Translations under genes and position numbers: made by a program
Shown here: piece by piece, positions 23,120 through 33,467 of the stretch
Position numbering within the stretch: the first letter of the stretch is position 1
How the letters are laid out: the number at the start of each line of letters is the position of its first letter
Notes under the pieces: model-generated
What the model was told of the DNA's origin: nothing
The model's input: the letters and a program-made list of their open reading frames with translations, nothing else
Databases searched by the model: none
Assembly: GCA_033060915.1 (NCBI GenBank)
Contig: CM065392.1
Span: forward strand, 16,380,001 to 16,444,000
DNA from: Euryodendron excelsum
Lineage: Eukaryota > Streptophyta > Magnoliopsida > Ericales > Pentaphylacaceae
DNA length: 64,000 bases
Direction of reading: 5' to 3'

Positions 23120-24337
23120 TGCTTCTTATATCTCTTCTTTTTAAATGTAGTTGGAAGCTTGTATATAAACCTCTATATTGATTTTGTCCGTTGGAGATTG
23201 TTGGGGCTCATTTAATGCAAGTCTATTCCATTATAACGTTAAAAAAACTAGCTATTATTCCCCAGGTATCGACACTTGGTTCCATGAGTCAACACATTTG
23301 GTCTGCAGTTTTCAAATATTGTCCACTGTCTCCGTGTGTCGACACTTGACCATTTTGTCTTCATGTGCCAACTCTTCATTTTCATGTGTCGACACATTTC
23401 CCAGAAATCTTGCTTCTGTCATCAAATGATCAAGTTCAGCTTCAGCACTACTATAAGATCTTCAAGGAGTCTTCTCTTTGGAGTATGATGATCAATCAAA
23501 ATCTTCAATTCACCAGGGTTGTTCTCTATTTAGTTTGGATTGAATTCATCATTTGATAATCATATTTTCTTGGTTTTCACACTGTTAGAACATCACTCCA
23601 TTATTGCTAAGCTCTTTTTCTTTCATTACTGAGCTTTCTCTTTCATTGTCGAGCTCTTTCTTTCATTACCGAGTTTTCTCTTTCATTGTCAAGCTCTTTC
23701 TTTCATTGCTGACCTCTTTTATTCATTGCCGAATTCTTTCTTTCATGTAGAGCTTCAAGATGCCTCATTGCCGATCTCTTCTCTATGCTACTAAATCTTC
23801 TTTCTTCGTTAAGATCATTTCAATGAAACTTCTATAAGCTTGATGAAGTCTATTCTTGAACACCTTCATTTTCTTTGAGTACATATCATCTTCATTGAGT
23901 CTTTACATCCCAGATGAAGTCTTCACTTGGATTCTTTGTAGAGATTATGCAATTGCGATGAATTCTCTTCTCAACCATCTTCAATCACTTCTCAATCAAA
24001 TCATCTTCAGCTGATCTTTCCACACTTTGATGAAGTCTTCTTTTGAATACCTTCAATCTCTTCGAATGTAAGTCAATTTCATTGAGTCTATGCATACTTG
24101 ATGAAATCTTTATTTGTTTGAAGTTGGAATAGATGTCAATGTTCTATTTCGGTACATTGCATAACTCTTAGAGTGCATTGCTTGATCTTAACTTGTTGTG
24201 CATACACTTTGACATGTATTAGATTTTAAGTTGAACTATGAACTTCAATAATCTGTACACTAAGCAAATGCATTAGTAAAATAACACAAGGTTTAGTTAT
24301 TATCAAAATCAACATTAGGATCAACCTTGAGTCAACA

Positions 24338-25234
24338 GGTGTCACACTCTCTATAGGTTGATCATATGCATGAAAATGTAGTGACTTGAGTTACTTTGGA
24401 ACTCTTACTTTAAAATGGAGTATCGAATGCATGTACATGTATGTAAGAGTACAAGGAGAGATAATGCATATGTAAAGTAAATATGTGTGCATGAGCATTA
24501 TACAAGCATTATAAAGGCGAGAATGGACAAGAATAAGAGAAAATAAAACAATCACCCTTTTCTTCATGGTTTTGAAATAGACTTGAGTGTCTTAAATCTG
24601 GTAGAGATTCGGTTATGCATGGATTTCTATATGAACATGAGGTTGAGGGTTTACTAATGCTTCCTAAGAAGGCTCGGTTCCCAGATCTTCAAACCTAGGC
24701 CTACTCCCTGAGGTGGTACCATTATCAGTTGGTGATTCGAGTGGGGGAACCATCAAGAAGTTGTAGGCCAAGAAACTAACACAGCATCCGCCCACAACCA
24801 ATACACTATTCCCCCTTCTAGCTAGAAAGGATAAATTCAGGTAAAGAATGCAACTATACAAATGCTAGTGCCCATGCAGTGTGTGTGTGTGTAAAATTTT
24901 GAAAAGTGGAGGAAAGGGCCCAACAACTCCCATCCATCATGTCCATTCCATCCTACTCATTCATGGCATACATAGTATTTAATATGACATAAGATAAAAT
25001 ATGAACAAGGGTGCACCCACAAAAAAAATGCACAAAGTTAGTACTTTGATGACAAACTTAATGTAATATTCAATGATTGCATATGAATTGAATACAAGCG
25101 ATGGCATGTTTTTTAAAATAGCTTTGAAAATTTTGATTTTGAAAATTTTGAAGTACATAGAATTAGACTAATTAATCGATGATTCTAAATGAGTGAAGGG
25201 TAAAAAGACATGACAATAGCCTAACCCTCTAAGC
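24338..25234 (-). other. Leader (5' untranslated) part of element B, right of the copia insertion
   Basis: Minus-strand reading matches 30214-31050 of element A almost block by block: gttaggctattgtcatgtc, actaactttgtgcat, gatgggagttgttggg, ttggttgtgggcg and gttccaaagtaactcaagtca. No gene is present; short frames here are chance. The first five bases are the ggtgt duplication of the copia element. Confidence 0.8.
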
Positions 25235-25254
25235 GTCCTCAGTGGAGTCACCTA
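25235..25254 (-). other. Primer-binding site of element B, tRNA-Arg type
   Basis: On the minus strand the bases one position inside the LTR read taggtgactccactgaggac. The plant tRNA-Arg 3' end predicts tggcgactccactgggga, so this is a match with three changes. tRNA-Arg priming is a hallmark of Ogre-type elements. Confidence 0.78.
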
Positions 25255-26261
25255 CTGTTGCGTTCTGATTTTTTGCACTCGAGAAAACAAGTGAGAAAAC
25301 ACACTACCTTCTCGTTAGAACTCATTCTCCTAGGAGGATGAGTGCAACTAGATTCGAACTGAAAATTGATTTGAATAAGGATTTTTGGAAAAGATTTAGA
25401 GTCGCCACCTAACTTTGTTAAAGTGAGTTAGATCACTTGAAATTGAGTAAAATCTGAAGACTAAACTTAGGGTTTTTGAAAAGATTTTGAAAAACTTTTT
25501 TAAGAAGGGGTTTTTGAAGAAAATAGATTATTTGTCAACTTTTGGAAAGATTTAAGTCCTTTTTAAAATAACTCCGTTTTAGTCTTTTGAAAACAGTGAT
25601 TCTAAATTCAGAGGTTGGTTATATATAAGGAAGATGCTCTAAGCTATCACCCTATCCCGCCCTTGCAGTACCTACATGTCTTTCTATCTAATGTCCAATT
25701 ACATCCACTTTGAAAAGAATTTTGAAAAAATGTTTGATATAATGCATGACATGTAAGTGCAAGAAAATGATTTGATTTTAAAAATAGATTTCAAGAGATG
25801 ATTTAAAGTTTGAAAGAGGTTGTAGAAATTGAAAACTTGAAAAAGGTTGTTGAAATTGGAGACTTGAAAAAGGTTGTGAAAATTGGAGACTTAAAAAAGG
25901 TTGTGCAAATTAAACACTTGAAAAAGGTTGTGAGAATTGAAAACTTAAAAATGATTGCCTACGTATCTCTTTGTTGGGAATCAGGTCAGTCGTAGTTCGG
26001 ACTCGGGGTCCAATTGAAAAAACACTTTGGGGTCTTGTTTGACTTGAAAAGACACTTTGGGGCCTTTGAAAATTTTGACTTGAAAAGGTTCTTGTTTGAA
26101 TTTTGATTAGAAGATTTGAAATTAAACTTTGATCTAGAATTGACTTTGATTTGAAATCAAACATTGAAGTAAAACTTGGACTTATTTTTGAAAGATTGAA
26201 TTGAACTTTGAAATCATCTTGAATTGAATTGAAACTTGAAAACCATCTTGGTTTTAGACTT

Positions 26262-27110
26262 GAGCTGATGAGGACATCAAGGCTATCAAGACTCATGGTC
26301 CGGTTCAAGTTCCAATTGGTCCAGTGACGAGAGCACAAGCTAAGAGATTCAAAGAAGAGATGAATAACCTAGTCTGAAGAGTTCTACAACAAGGAGAAAA
26401 TATGCTCACCACCGAGAGTGAACAAAGCTTGGTTTTACTTCTCAAATTTGATCCAGGAGAGAACCAATCCACCATACACGTGCAAGGGAGGTCCCAACCA
26501 GATGTGGACGTATTTCACTAAGTCATATACGTCCAAGTGGGCTCACAATCTAATGTGGCTTAATTGACTAGTAATAAATCAGATGGAGATTCGAATTTGA
26601 AATTTGAATTCGAATTTGAAATTTGAATTTGAATTTGAATTTGAATTTGAATTTGAATTTTTTTGAATTTCTTTGATTTGGTTTGGTTTTGGAAAGGATT
26701 AGATTTATATTGATTTGGATCAGATTTGGAAGATTGTATTGGTTAGGAAGTAATTAAGGAAATCTCCAAAGATTAGAATATTCTAGAGATCTTATCATGT
26801 AAGCCTATAAAAGGGTTCTTGGTTGTCAAATTCGAAATCAATGAATATTTTGTGAGTTTTCTCTATTCTTCTTGAGTTTCTTGAAGAACTAATCCGAACT
26901 TATCAAGGAATTCCTTGTGGCATTCAAACCAGACTTATCAAACGGATCATCCATTCCCGTTTGTGGCGTCTTCACCATACCAAGGTTCTTGCTTTACTAA
27001 GCAACGGGTCGCGGTTTCCTTCAAGCTTGAAGGTTCTTTGGTCTTGTTTTCCAGATTTGGTGTCGGGTTTCGTCACATTGTTGGTAGGGTTTGTATGAGC
27101 TTTTAGAAAA
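26262..27110 (+). mobile_element. Ty3/gypsy 3' fragment (polyprotein tail plus LTR-like promoter) inside the B LTR
   Basis: The plus strand reads VPIGPVTRAQAKRFKEEMNN followed by L-V and a stop at about 26376. The G-P-V-T-R-x-x-A-K pattern is the C-terminal signature of plant Ty3/gypsy polyproteins. Downstream are an array of gaatttgaattt units (about 26585-26665), a TATA box in cctataaaagggttcttgg (about 26807) and leader-like sequence. This is what the 3' end of a gypsy element looks like: pol tail, then LTR. It is opposite to the surrounding LTR and has no equivalent in the A LTR. Edges and target duplication were not resolved. Confidence 0.55.
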
Positions 27111-28744
27111 GAGTTAAAGCTTTCTAACTTAGGGTTAGGGTTGTACTAGGGTTTGGCCTCCTAAGGTTTATGCAACCCAAGGTTGAAACATACACTTGAA
27201 ATAGAAAAGTTTGATGGTAAAAAGTTAAATTTTAGGAAAATCTCGAATTAGGAAAGTTTCAAATTATAAAAGTTTCATTTTGGGAAAGAGTTGATTTTGA
27301 AAAGATTTAAATTTGGAAAGTTTTGAATTTAAAAATATTTGAATTTTGAAAAATTTTGAATTTAGAAAGAGTTTAAATTAAAAAATAATGAATTTGAAAA
27401 GTTGAGTTTGAAAAGGTAGGTTTTGAAATTAGGAAAGATTGGGTTTTGGAAAGATTTAATAGTTAGAATTTAAGAAATGTTTGATCTTTATTTCCTAAAA
27501 TTATTGATTGGATTTTATTTTCAAAATAGATGATTTGATTTGAATTGAAATTAAAATGCTTTAGTTTTGGAAATCTTGAATTTGGAAATCTATAATTTTA
27601 TGTAAAAAAAAGGTTTTGGAAAGTTATGATTTGATGCAAATAGAAAATCATGATTTTAAAAGAGGAATTAAGGTTTCCTAATCACGGATTTTAGGGTTTT
27701 AACTTAGACTCTCAAGACAAGAAGTTTTTGAAAAGTAGATCTTTGAAAAGAGTTTTTCAGGAAGTGAATTTTGCAAAAAAAAAAAAAAAAACTATTTTGG
27801 AAAGTATTGAATATGGACTTTTGCAAGTCTCTTGAATATCCCACTTTCTTAAAATGATTCTAACCATGAAAGGATTAGAACCATTTTAGAGTTGTAATTT
27901 TGAAAACAATTAGGACTTGAAAACAAGATTTAGACCTTTATAATCTCATTGAATGTAATACTTTTTTAAAGCAACCTTAAGCATGGAATGGCTAGAATTA
28001 CTATAGAATTGTGATTTATTGAAAGGCAATTTAAGGCTTGAACCCAAAATATGAACTTTGACGGTCACTTTAGATATAACACTTTTCTAAAACAACCCTA
28101 GCTATGGAATGGTTACAATCATCTTAGGGTTGTGGTTTTGAAAACAAGCTTGAAAGAAGGAGGTTTTGAGTCAAGTTTTGAAGGAGAACTTTGATGGAAG
28201 TTTGAAAACAACTTTGAGTGTGATATCGAATGCTATACATAAACATGACAACCACAATACAGTAGGGTCATGAACATACAAGGTTAGGTTTCACCATATA
28301 ATCAAGGAGGCCAGACCGACACCATCTTAGGGAAAACTTAAACAGAATTCCCAACACGGCGATTCCCTCCAAGACCTTCCTAGGCATGAATCGGGAAGTC
28401 CCTTATTTCAAGCATATAAGAAGAGGAGGTAGTAGATAGGGATTAAAATAGAAGAAAACTCAAGTGAGTTAGGAGAGAGAACAGAGTGGGATTACATAAC
28501 TAAATCAAAAACCTACCTTGACTTCTCTCTTTGCTTTGATTGCTTTGTTTGCTTCACTTTGAGAGTCTTAAATATGAAGCACTTGATCTTTAATGGCTAT
28601 TTGGAGGCTTGTATTTGAGTGTATGGAGTGTAGGGAGACTAGGGATTGAAGGAGACCTAAGAAAACTAGGGTTTCGAGGCCTGTTTTTAGTGAGGCAGCA
28701 TTTTCGAAGCGAGTTGGCAGATCCTTTTTACGCATGAGGTGGTC

Positions 28745-28754
28745 TATATTTATA
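28745..28754 (-). promoter_or_regulatory. TATA box of the element B 5' LTR
   Basis: The minus strand reads cttataaatatagacc. The A LTR has cctataaatatagatc at the matching place. Both follow a ggcgc/agtagtggc-type GC-rich block, so this is the likely RNA polymerase II core promoter. Confidence 0.7.
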
Positions 28755-31688
28755 AGCAATTAAAATGACCTTGGTGCTTGTTGCAGCGGCGCTAGGGTTA
28801 ATTTTCCATTGGTGCCACTAGTAGTGGCTCCGAGCTTGATTTTGCCTTATAGTGGTGCCACCTCCTTAGGAAAGTTGTTAAGTTGGCAAAAAACAGATCT
28901 TTTGACCATTGGGATGCAAGGCAGAAGATTTGGGCTCTTATTCTAATGACTACCATGCAATTTTTAGCCCGGCTTCACTAAAAGTAACTCTGAAAAGTCC
29001 GGGAATGATTCAAAAAGCCGAGGATGGATGAGAACCCCTAAAAGAGTGTCACAAAGGTGAACGGCTTGAGAAATAGTGTCAAAATAGTTTAAAAAAGGGT
29101 GACCAGCCAACCAAGGGCAAAACGATTATTTGAACCGAAAAAACATCGAGATTGATTTGGAGTGACCTGTGAGAAGGCTTGAAGATTGGAAACACTATCG
29201 AGAGTGTTTCCTAAGGATTATTGATTTGATACTTAGAGCCAGTGTGGTTGAAAAAGGCAACCGGCCCACTAGGGATAAAACGGTCATTTTGTGTCGAATT
29301 TACCAGAATGGACTTGGAATGGTCCAGAAAGGCACCGAAAGGTCAAGAACACTATTAGAAGCATCTTCGGAAGGTAACCAGTTTGGTACCCATAGCCAGT
29401 ATGTTTCTCGGAGGCAATTGGATGCCTAAGAGCAAAATGATTATTTTGACTGGATGCACTCGGAGTCGATCCGGAAGTGTCTGGAAGGCACTAGAATGTG
29501 CTATATTATCTTTGGGACAATTTTGGAAGGGTGGACTTATAGCTCTGAGGACTTAGGTACTTTTTTAAGAAGCATGCCGATAGAGCCTAAGAAGTAGTTT
29601 GGTCATTTTTCATCAGAGTGGGCTAGCAGGCACTGGTGTTGACCCAATGCAATATAATCTGGTGGTTATGATTTTTGTGAGTGTTTTCGCCACTCTAATG
29701 GTGCGCATTCATTCCAGAGATTGCCTAATCTTTAGAAGCTGCTAGATGGTTTTATTGTCTCGAGGCCTTAGGTACTTTCCTGATCGATGTGCTGAATAGG
29801 GGACATTCTACATTGGTGGGTTAGAATGTACTAGAAGTGAACCGCTCTATTATCTTAGGGGCTTGGGTTCTGTCCCGGTCAACAAGTTTGAAGGGACTTA
29901 TTGTGTCGATGAGTTTTCTTGATAAACGTGCCAGATTAAATTTAACTAGTCTGAATTGAAATTGAAACTAGAATTGAAGTTGAAATATGGACTTATTCTC
30001 TTTAGGAAGACGTGCCAACTGGATTAGACCGGGCAATGCTTCAAGGGCATTTTATTTATTTTGTTTATATTGGGCTCGGTGGGCCCGTGAAGCAGTTGAT
30101 TAACTGGATTGAGACTAAAAAGCCAGTTTGGGCTTGAATGTGTTCGTGTCAGTTTGAATGTGAGTCCAGTTAGGTTGGAGATTGTCGAGCGGGCAAAAAA
30201 TGAGGTGCTGACAGTTAGGCCGTTGTTATGTCTCTTCATCCTTCACTCACCCAGAATCTCCGGTTCCCTTGTCCAATTTTGTCCACATTTTCAAAAATAT
30301 TCAAAATATTTCCAACAAAAAAAAAATGTTATCACCTGCATCTATGCATGTCATCTTATGCTCTTGCATCTATTATTCATTTTATATAACATTGGGTTTT
30401 TCATAAAGATACTAACTTTGTGCATTTATTTTTTAGGTACTCACCTTCTATTTTTCTGTCTTATATTAACTGCCATACATGAAATGAATGAATAGGATAG
30501 ATGGGAGTTGTTGGGCACTTTCCTCAAATTTAAAAAAATCTTACACACTTCACTTGTATGTCATTCATTTGTGCATTATTACCTTGTTATTGTCCTTCTA
30601 GTTAGAAGGGTGAATAGTATATTGGTTGTGGGCGAATGTTGTGTTAGTTTATTAGCCTACGACCTCTTGATAGTTCCCCTGCTCGAACCATTAACCAAAG
30701 ATGGGGTTCACACTTTCAGAGGTAGACGCCTGAAGTTTGAAGGTTTAGGAATTGAGCTTTTTAGGAAACATTAGTAACCCCTAACCTCATGCTCATATAG
30801 CACCCATGCATAGCTAAACCTCTATTGGATTTAAGACACATTTGTCAATTTTCAAACCAAGGAGGAAAGGGAGACCACTTTACTTTTCCTTACTTTCTGT
30901 CCAGTTAAACTACTTAATTCCTGTTGTTATGTTGCTCATGCAATTTCTACTACTATGCTATTGTTGTTGCTCATGCATCGAATTTCATTCCAAGGCAAGA
31001 GTTCCAAAGTAACTCAAGTCATTATATTTTCATGCATATGATCAACCCTCAAAGAAAGGCCCAAGCTGATCTCATCCACATCAAAGCCTACCAAACTTTT
31101 AAGCGTTGCAAGCAACCCTAAGGACTCATAACATGCATCGAGATCATCTCATAGGACTACCAAGAAGACAAGGGGTAATACAGAAGCAAGGTTGCTCAAT
31201 AACCTCCCGACATCAAGCATGAAGAAGGCAAATCCGAAGACTCAAGAGTATTTTAGGATTTTAATGTATTTCAAAATAGGCAAAAAGTCATACGAAAAGT
31301 GTTTCCCCTCCCCCTTCAATGTACTTTTGAAGTTCAATGTACAAAAGTCAAATGTAGTAAAATTATTTTTCCTACTTTCATTGAATGAATGTATGAATCT
31401 ATGAATGAATGAATGAACAGGCTCGCACAAGTATGGTACTGCATATAGGGGCAAACCCTATCTCCAAAAATGAGCAAAATCATCATGTTTAGTCCCCCTC
31501 AAAGAGCACAGCAACCCTAGGGCATGCATTGCATAAAAATTTTTCAAAGACGAGCACTAACTTTTGTCTTGTTTCTTGTCTTTTTACTAAACCCTTCTTA
31601 TCCCCTAATCTCTAAGGTTAAATACATGACACAAAAAGATCTCCACATATAGGCTACCATTGCTCTTAAAGAAAAGGAAAGAGATTAT

Positions 31689-32600
31689 GGAGTCACTTAA
31701 CACACCACAAGGACATGCTTGGATAATGGAAGAATTGGCAAGACTAAAAAAGAAGATGGTTAAACTAGAAGCAATGATTTCTCCACTTCTGTCTCACTCA
31801 GGCATAGCATACACTGAGGAATAAGAGGAGCCTACCCCTCATCAGGGTGCGTCACTCAACTGCAACCTCAACACCATGATGTAAAACCTCCCAATCCCCA
31901 GACTCTTATCGACGTCCTGGCTCAAGACTTAGATGCTAGAAAGGCCTAAGTTAAGGATGGGTATATTGCCCCCCCAAGGGGAGGCAAAAGAAAAAGGTCA
32001 AAACTTTGCTCAAGATGTAGCTTACCACTGATTTTGTGAATCTGGACGCTTGGTCCCGATACCTCTTGGGCCCATCCTCGGTATAGCCCCCAAGTTGACT
32101 ATCCCAAATCTGCAGGCTAAACTTCATGACACAGGAATTCGCAACACATTCAAATGCCAAAACCAGAGCCTCAGTGACCCCCAAGCTGTAGACCCTGCAG
32201 TAAACATCGCAATAAGGTCTGACTTCCTACTCTCGTAACCATTTGTCCAAGTAATTCCTGTAATACCCACTGTCAAGCTGATCTAGGGTCGGCCACACGC
32301 CGAATCTAAAAAAGCGACTAGATTGTACCCAAATAACTGCCTATGATGATCTCTTGAAAGCAAGGCACCTGCGTCCAATATTGGCTCAACCATTACCTAA
32401 TCGCCTACCGACATTCTTTGATCCAATGCTCAAGTGAAATTACTACTCGGGTGGATAGGGCCATAACAAAAGAGCTGCCACACTCTAAAATATATAATTT
32501 AGGATCAAATAGACACCAGAGTCATCAGAACCCAAGAAATGAAGCATGCCCCTGCTGTCCCGACCAACCCGCAACACGATCATACTGCCGACTTGATTAG
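31689..32600 (+). pseudogene. Decayed gag-like region of element A
   Basis: It begins MESLNTPQGHAWIMEELARL and continues with a short coiled coil, KKKMVKLEAMISPLLSHSG. An in-frame TAA follows at about 31821. A second piece at 32050-32238 and a third at 32418-32600 (ending in a Cys-Cys-Pro and Arg-rich stretch) lie in other frames. The helical head is typical of Ogre/Tat Gag, but I could not recognise capsid motifs. No intact frame exceeds about 70 codons. Confidence 0.45.
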
Positions 32601-33390
32601 GGAAGGCAAAGCTGACCCTAAGAAGGACCAATGTAGCTAAGAGAAGGTTGGAGTATTCTCCAATCCTGCTTAAGAGGCTTTTCTATTCCAAAAGAAAGAG
32701 GAATGTTTTCTAGATCCATCTGCTTTCCTTCCTATCTTTTACTATTTTGCCTTCTATTTTCACCTGTCATCTTTGTTTAAAATCAATAGCTGTCATGCCA
32801 TGTTAACATCTCCAAATGAAAATGAGATGAATGCCAGTTTGTCCCCTTGCCTCGCAGCTTTTCATGAATGATGTTTTCTTGAAATGTTTTACCTTGACTT
32901 AGAGGATGAGAAAGCATAAGCACCACCTTTAGCAGAAATAATCTCTGACTTTGAAAAGAGGGGAGGGAGAGAAACAGGAAGTGTAGATAGAGGGGAAATA
33001 CAAAGGGGAGAGATGAAGATCATATAGCTTATCGAAGCCATTGTGACCCCTGAAAGATGCCATGGCAAAGCAGCAAGTAGCTTTCATCCTCCCAAACAGA
33101 ATACAGTCCCTTGGTTAGCCCACTAGCGCTGCAAGTAATTTCATTCAAAAGCCCGAACCAGGAGCCACCCTCCACACTAGGGCAAGTACATGCAATGAGT
33201 GGATTCGCAAAATAATATTTGCCTTTTTAAGTGTTGCTAAATTTTTGGTAAGAGCTTTATAGGCTAAGCAATTCTACTTGAAATGAAGAGAGGTCCTCAA
33301 TTCCTCTACCATACAGTTAAATATAACCCTTGCGAAACCCACTTGAGCTGGTCGCATTTCCATCATTCAACCAACTTGATGATCACCATC
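32601..33390 (+). other. Decayed coding-like stretch of element A
   Basis: No open gene remains. At about 32880-32990 one frame reads D-L-D-L-E-D-E-K-A followed by E-I-I-S-D-F-E-K, weakly like the acidic linker before reverse transcriptase in Ogre elements. The block at 33240-33390 matches element B at 4640-4790 on the opposite strand. Confidence 0.35.
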
Positions 33391-33398
33391 CACAATTG

Positions 33399-33400
33399 GT

Positions 33401-33461
<61 letters not shown>
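33399..33461. repeat. (GA)n microsatellite
   Basis: An uninterrupted gagaga run of about 60 bases, ending in ggagagatggg. Any protein reading through it (alternating Arg-Glu) is a repeat artefact. Confidence 0.95.

Positions 33462-33467
<6 letters not shown>

Larger units (their letters stand above)
6922..24337 (-). mobile_element. Complete Ty1/copia element of Sirevirus type (host of LINE-1)
   Basis: Both LTRs start TGTTGGCC and end GTCAACA on the plus strand. The element is flanked by ggtgt at 6917-6921 and again at 24338-24342. A tRNA-iMet primer site next to the right LTR and a polypurine tract next to the left LTR put the element on the minus strand. Without the LINE inside its 5' LTR it would be about 11 kb. 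From 5' to 3' it holds gag-pol, a third ORF, a short gypsy-type tail ORF and the 3' LTR. Sirevirus placement rests on the long LTRs, palindrome arrays, coiled-coil Gag with a zinc knuckle, and the extra ORF downstream of pol. Coding regions are broken, so it cannot move on its own. Confidence 0.9.
16215..24337 (-). repeat. 5' LTR of the Sirevirus-type copia element, split by LINE-1
   Basis: The LTR covers 16215-16759 and 23137-24337, with LINE-1 between. It begins TGTTGGCCCAAAAGAC and ends GAGTCAACA on the plus strand, and is followed by the ggtgt target duplication. Palindromes of the tgtgtcgacaca type lie at about 23267-23395. The ctctttctttcattgccga array at about 23609-23746 has about two more units than in the 3' LTR. 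Confidence 0.9.
25256..30213 (-). repeat. 5' LTR of Ogre/Tat-type element B
   Basis: The minus-strand start TGTCAGCACC is at 30213 and the end ...GCAACA is at 25256, directly followed by the primer site. The length is 4958 bases, of which about 0.85 kb is a foreign insert near 26262-27110, so the original LTR was about 4.1 kb. It matches the A LTR (36486-40692) in its start, U3 motifs, TATA box, the tggtgaaacct...tgttcatgaccc block and its end (cctcctaggagaatgagttctaac). Between these lie long tttgaaaag low-complexity tracts. LTRs of 4-6 kb are usual for Ogre. Confidence 0.85.

Noticed and set aside
24664..24861. Small ORF in the leader of B, with a similar frame at 30508-30774 in A
   Set aside because: The conserved stretch is leader DNA; the two frames differ in length and ends, and neither has a good start. 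Conservation looks nucleotide-level.
26585..26665. gaatttgaattt array as a satellite or centromere repeat
   Set aside because: Only about a dozen 6-base units in a single place; it is a local simple repeat.
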